From NCBI GenBank assembly GCA_946478915.1, contig CAMLER010000126.1, positions 1 through 10,293 on the forward strand: a stretch of 10,293 nt of DNA, read 5' to 3'. The DNA is from an uncultured Chryseolinea sp. GTDB lineage: Bacteria; Bacteroidota; Bacteroidia; Cytophagales; Cyclobacteriaceae. Position numbers and translations under genes: made by a program. The number at the start of each line of letters is the position of its first letter. Position 1 is the stretch's first letter. Of this stretch, positions 7,857-10,293 are shown in pieces. The notes below the pieces were generated by a model. That model was not told the DNA's origin and ran no database searches. It worked only from the letters and a program-made list of their open reading frames with translations.

Positions 7857-7872
7857 CTGCCCTGTTGCCTAT

Positions 7873-9852
7873 ATGAAATTTGACCGAAAACAATATCCGG
7901 ACAGCTTGCTGAAAGATCTGTACGCTGCAATTCTCAAACCGCGGATGATCGAAGAGAAAATGTTGATCCTTCTTCGCCAAAATAAAATAAGCAAATGGTT
8001 TAGTGGCATTGGACAGGAAGCGATAGCGGTCGGAATAACGCATGGCCTGGACCAACACGAGTATATTTTGCCAATGCACCGCAATCTGGGAGTGTTCACT
8101 TCGCGCAAACTTCCGTTTGAAAAGCTCTTCGCACAATGGCAGGGTACCATGATGGGATATACAAAAGGGCGCGACCGGTCATTTCACTTCGGTACGAATG
8201 AACACCATATTGTTGGCATGATCTCACATCTTGGACCGCAGAACGGTGTCGCTGTGGGCATTGCCCTTGCAGACAAATTGAAAGGCAACTCAAAAGTCAC
8301 TGTTGTATTTAACGGAGATGGCGGGACTAGCGAAGGCGATTTCCACGAGGCCGTCAATGTTGCAGCAGTCTGGGATTTGCCTGTCATTTTCGTAATAGAA
8401 AACAATGGCTATGGATTATCAACGCCGAGCCACGAACAATTCAGGTGCAAATCTTTTGCAGATAAGGGTATAGGCTACGGCATCGAAGGTATAAGCATAG
8501 ATGGAAACAATGTGCTGGAAGTATATCATACCGTGCAATCACTTGCGGAAGATATCCGCCGTCGTCCACGGGCAGTGCTGCTGGAGTGCCGTACGTTCCG
8601 GATGCGCGGTCACGAGGAAGCATCGGGAACCAAATATGTACCCAAAGAGCTGATGGCGGAATGGGACAAAAAAGATCCTATCCGGAATTACGAAGAGTTT
8701 TTGCTTAGCCATAGCGTTATTGACGATGACTTCATTCGCGAACTGAAGGCAACAATCAAGAGAGAAATTGAAGATGGAATTGCGCTAGCAGGCAATGAGA
8801 CTTATCCTGTGCCCGACACTGCCACGGAAGTAACGGACGTATATAAGCCGTTCGACTTTACTATTACTGAAGCCTCTTCGGACAAAAGATCGGAGCGACG
8901 ATATATAGATGCCATTTCAGATGCACTGCGTCAAAGCATGGAAAAATTTGACAATCTCGTGCTAATGGGACAGGACATTGCAGAGTACGGCGGTGTGTTT
9001 AAAATTACGGAAGGATTTGTCAATAAATTTGGCAGAGAGAGAGTACGAAACACACCCATCTGCGAATCAGCAATTGTGGGTGCCGGACTCGGTCTTTCAA
9101 TCAAAGGAATGAAGGCGATGGTTGAAATGCAATTCGCGGATTTTGTTACCGAAGGCTTCAACCAGATCGTAAATAATCTTGCAAAATCCCACTGGCGTTG
9201 GGGGCAGCACGCTGATGTAGTTGTCAGAATGCCTACGGGTGCAGGAACGGCCGCCGGCCCTTTCCATTCGCAAAGCAATGAAGCCTGGTTCTTTCATACG
9301 CCAGGTTTAAAAATTGTTTACCCCTCTACACCCTATGACGCAAAAGGATTGCTTTGCGCCGCAATCGAAGATCCAAATCCTGTCATGTATTTTGAACACA
9401 AGTTCATGTATCGTTCTTTAAAGGAATCGATCCCGGATGAATATTATACGATCGAAATCGGAAAGGCCAAACTGATCCGACCGGGAACGCAGCTTTCCAT
9501 CATTACCTATGGGATGGGTGTTCATTGGGCTAAAGAAGTGTTATCGGAATTACCTCAGGTTGATGCCGCCATCCTTGATCTAAGAACGCTGTTACCCTGG
9601 GATAAGGAGGCCGTGACAACCCTCGTCCAAAAAACAAATCGCGTGTTGATTCTGCACGAAGACTCGCTCACAGGCGGGATCGGCGCGGAAATCAGCGCCT
9701 GGATAACTGAAAACTGCTTCAGGTTTTTGGATGCGCCGGTTATGCGTTTGGGGTCTCTTGATACCCCCATTCCCTTTGCGCCAACGCTGGAACAGAATTT
9801 CCTGCCGAAAGGCCGGTTGAGAGCCAAAATTGAAGAATTGATAAATTATTGA
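7873..9852 (+). CDS. 2-oxoacid dehydrogenase E1 component, alpha and beta subunits fused (branched-chain type)
   Basis: This thiamine-diphosphate enzyme decarboxylates a 2-oxoacid and passes the acyl group to the lipoyl E2 core. The likely substrates are branched-chain 2-oxoacids from Val, Leu and Ile, giving acyl-CoAs for catabolism or iso-fatty acid synthesis. Residues 1 to about 330 are the E1alpha half, with the ThDP motif GDG at 148-150 and NN at 177-178, 26 residues apart. Residues from about 340 to 659 are the E1beta half (SERRYIDAISDAL), with ICESAIVGAGLGLS at about 396-409 and the conserved His465 in GPFHSQSNEAWF. The loop after FRMRGH (242-247) reads EEASGTKYVP and lacks the Asp-rich YR form of pyruvate and human branched-chain E1alpha. 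I recall the fused form as common in Bacteroidota. E2 and E3 are not in the window, so the substrate call is family-based; pyruvate or an acetoin-type substrate is not excluded. Confidence 0.88.
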   Translation: MKFDRKQYPDSLLKDLYAAILKPRMIEEKMLILLRQNKISKWFSGIGQEAIAVGITHGLDQHEYILPMHRNLGVFTSRKLPFEKLFAQWQGTMMGYTKGRDRSFHFGTNEHHIVGMISHLGPQNGVAVGIALADKLKGNSKVTVVFNGDGGTSEGDFHEAVNVAAVWDLPVIFVIENNGYGLSTPSHEQFRCKSFADKGIGYGIEGISIDGNNVLEVYHTVQSLAEDIRRRPRAVLLECRTFRMRGHEEASGTKYVPKELMAEWDKKDPIRNYEEFLLSHSVIDDDFIRELKATIKREIEDGIALAGNETYPVPDTATEVTDVYKPFDFTITEASSDKRSERRYIDAISDALRQSMEKFDNLVLMGQDIAEYGGVFKITEGFVNKFGRERVRNTPICESAIVGAGLGLSIKGMKAMVEMQFADFVTEGFNQIVNNLAKSHWRWGQHADVVVRMPTGAGTAAGPFHSQSNEAWFFHTPGLKIVYPSTPYDAKGLLCAAIEDPNPVMYFEHKFMYRSLKESIPDEYYTIEIGKAKLIRPGTQLSIITYGMGVHWAKEVLSELPQVDAAILDLRTLLPWDKEAVTTLVQKTNRVLILHEDSLTGGIGAEISAWITENCFRFLDAPVMRLGSLDTPIPFAPTLEQNFLPKGRLRAKIEELINY

Positions 9853-9860
9853 TCCCTCGT

Positions 9861-9887
9861 AAAAGAACGCCGTTAATCGAGCGTTTT
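9861..9887 (+). terminator. Weak possible terminator after the E1 gene
   Basis: AACGC (9866-9870) and GCGTT (9881-9885) can pair around a 10-nt loop, starting 14 nt after the E1 stop, with only TTTT at 9884-9887. Flanking A and T bases could extend the stem with a bulge. The stem is short and the T-tract poor, so it may only weaken read-through into the next gene. Confidence 0.25.
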
Positions 9888-9931
9888 ACATCCGAATGGT
9901 ACAATCTGGTCATAAAAACGCAATTTTTCCG

Positions 9932-9939
9932 TATCTTAG
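9932..9939 (+). promoter_or_regulatory. Candidate -7 box for the exported basic protein gene
   Basis: TATCTTAG matches TAnnTTTG with one mismatch and ends 20 nt before the TTG start at 9960. No TTG element is evident at the expected distance upstream. A second candidate, TATTTTTTG at 9954-9962, has one extra T and overlaps the start codon, so it is less likely. Confidence 0.25.
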
Positions 9940-9959
9940 CCTGTTTCTAATCCTATTTT

Positions 9960-10293
9960 TTGAACCCCCGGAACAACAATAAAATCCTTGCATTTTCTGC
10001 CGTTCTCAGGATCATTGGAATTTTATTGATCATGAGTCTGGCGATACCGGCTTTTTCCCAGAATACAAAAGGAGACAAGCCAGCGACGAGCCGGGAGGGA
10101 AGGTTCAAAACCCCATCGAAGAGAGTTAGCCAAAAGAAGAAGCCCGGCAAAAGAGTTACCGCAAGGAAGCGGTCATTAGCCAGCAATGCTGGCGAATACA
10201 CGCCGAGAAGAAGGGCAAAAGGCGGTGAACGTCCAGGCAGGCCGTTGCGTCCTATTGTTCGGTCGAAACCTCAAAGCAAAGAACGGGCTTGGT
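9960..10293 (+). CDS. Exported, highly basic protein of unknown function, N-terminal part, cut by window edge
   Basis: I do not recognise the family with confidence. The first 111 residues are present. Residues 1-33 form a signal peptide: a basic, Asn-rich N-region, a hydrophobic core (IIGILLIMSLAIPAF), and a likely cleavage after AFS before Gln34, a pattern common in Bacteroidota. The next 78 residues contain 26 Lys or Arg against 5 acidic residues and are rich in Pro, Gly and Ser, so the mature N-terminus looks disordered and strongly cationic. The start is taken as TTG at 9960: TAA at 9948-9950 blocks any longer frame, and the first in-frame ATG (10032) would leave only nine residues before the cleavage site and remove most of the hydrophobic core. 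It lies 107 bp after the E1 gene on the same strand and could be independent of it. Cytophagales genomes, as I vaguely recall, carry large basic secreted proteins with such starts. Confidence 0.7.
   Translation, partial: MNPRNNNKILAFSAVLRIIGILLIMSLAIPAFSQNTKGDKPATSREGRFKTPSKRVSQKKKPGKRVTARKRSLASNAGEYTPRRRAKGGERPGRPLRPIVRSKPQSKERAW

Larger units (their letters stand above)
7596..7872. other. Divergent intergenic region between the M16 operon and the E1 gene
   Basis: These 277 bp separate two divergently transcribed units, and each end carries an exact TAnnTTTG match directed at its gene. Between them I see no gene, strong inverted repeat or terminator. A 25-codon ATG frame at 7806-7883 on the plus strand runs into the E1 gene out of frame and looks fortuitous. 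Any shared operator for the two promoters would lie here, but no convincing palindrome was found. Confidence 0.6.

Noticed and set aside
7806..7883. A 25-codon frame upstream of and overlapping the E1 gene start
   Set aside because: It is short, crosses the probable promoter box, and has no supporting signals.
10179..10193. A 15-bp palindrome, GCCAGCAATGCTGGC
   Set aside because: It lies within coding sequence of the exported protein and is a single occurrence with no T-tract, so it is most likely chance.
9953..10201. An 82-codon minus-strand frame at the right edge
   Set aside because: It is antisense to the basic exported protein. The Phe and Leu richness mirrors Lys and Arg codons, while the plus strand shows a coherent signal peptide.

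Overview
The window looks like a chromosomal segment from a member of the Bacteroidota, most likely a Cytophagales-type organism. Four things point there. Start codons have no Shine-Dalgarno sequence. Two gene starts carry exact matches to the Bacteroidota -7 promoter box (TAnnTTTG). Two proteins have forms I recall as typical of the phylum: a single-chain E1alpha-E1beta 2-oxoacid dehydrogenase and a short M16 peptidase. The secreted protein at the right edge has a signal peptide ending in AFS before Gln. This placement rests on recalled family features and was not searched.

Layout. Positions 1-4911 (minus strand) hold the glutamate synthase operon, gltB followed by gltD, which runs off the left edge. 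Positions 4912-5201 are an AT-rich intergenic region. It contains a strong terminator-like hairpin with a T-tract only about 20 nt upstream of the gltB start codon, preceded by a possible 9-codon upstream reading frame. Positions 5202-7595 (minus strand) are a compact three-gene block, transcribed in the order M16 zinc peptidase, ispF (MEP isoprenoid pathway), mnmD (tRNA wobble-uridine methyltransferase). The gaps are 7 bp and a 4-bp GTGA overlap. Positions 7596-7872 are a divergent intergenic region with a -7-like box for each direction. Positions 7873-9852 (plus strand) encode a fused alpha+beta E1 component of a branched-chain-type 2-oxoacid dehydrogenase. From 9960 to the right edge (plus strand) there is the start of an exported, very basic protein with a probable TTG start codon. 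An ATG-only gene search would miss this one.

The window is mostly core metabolism: ammonium assimilation into glutamate, isoprenoid precursor synthesis, tRNA modification, and branched-chain acyl-CoA production, which could feed iso-fatty acid synthesis. I see no tRNA, rRNA, CRISPR array, transposon, prophage or defence module. I do not see an undescribed multi-gene system. The best leads are the gltB leader (possible attenuation), the unidentified basic exported protein cut off at the right edge, and a possibly leaderless start for the M16 gene.
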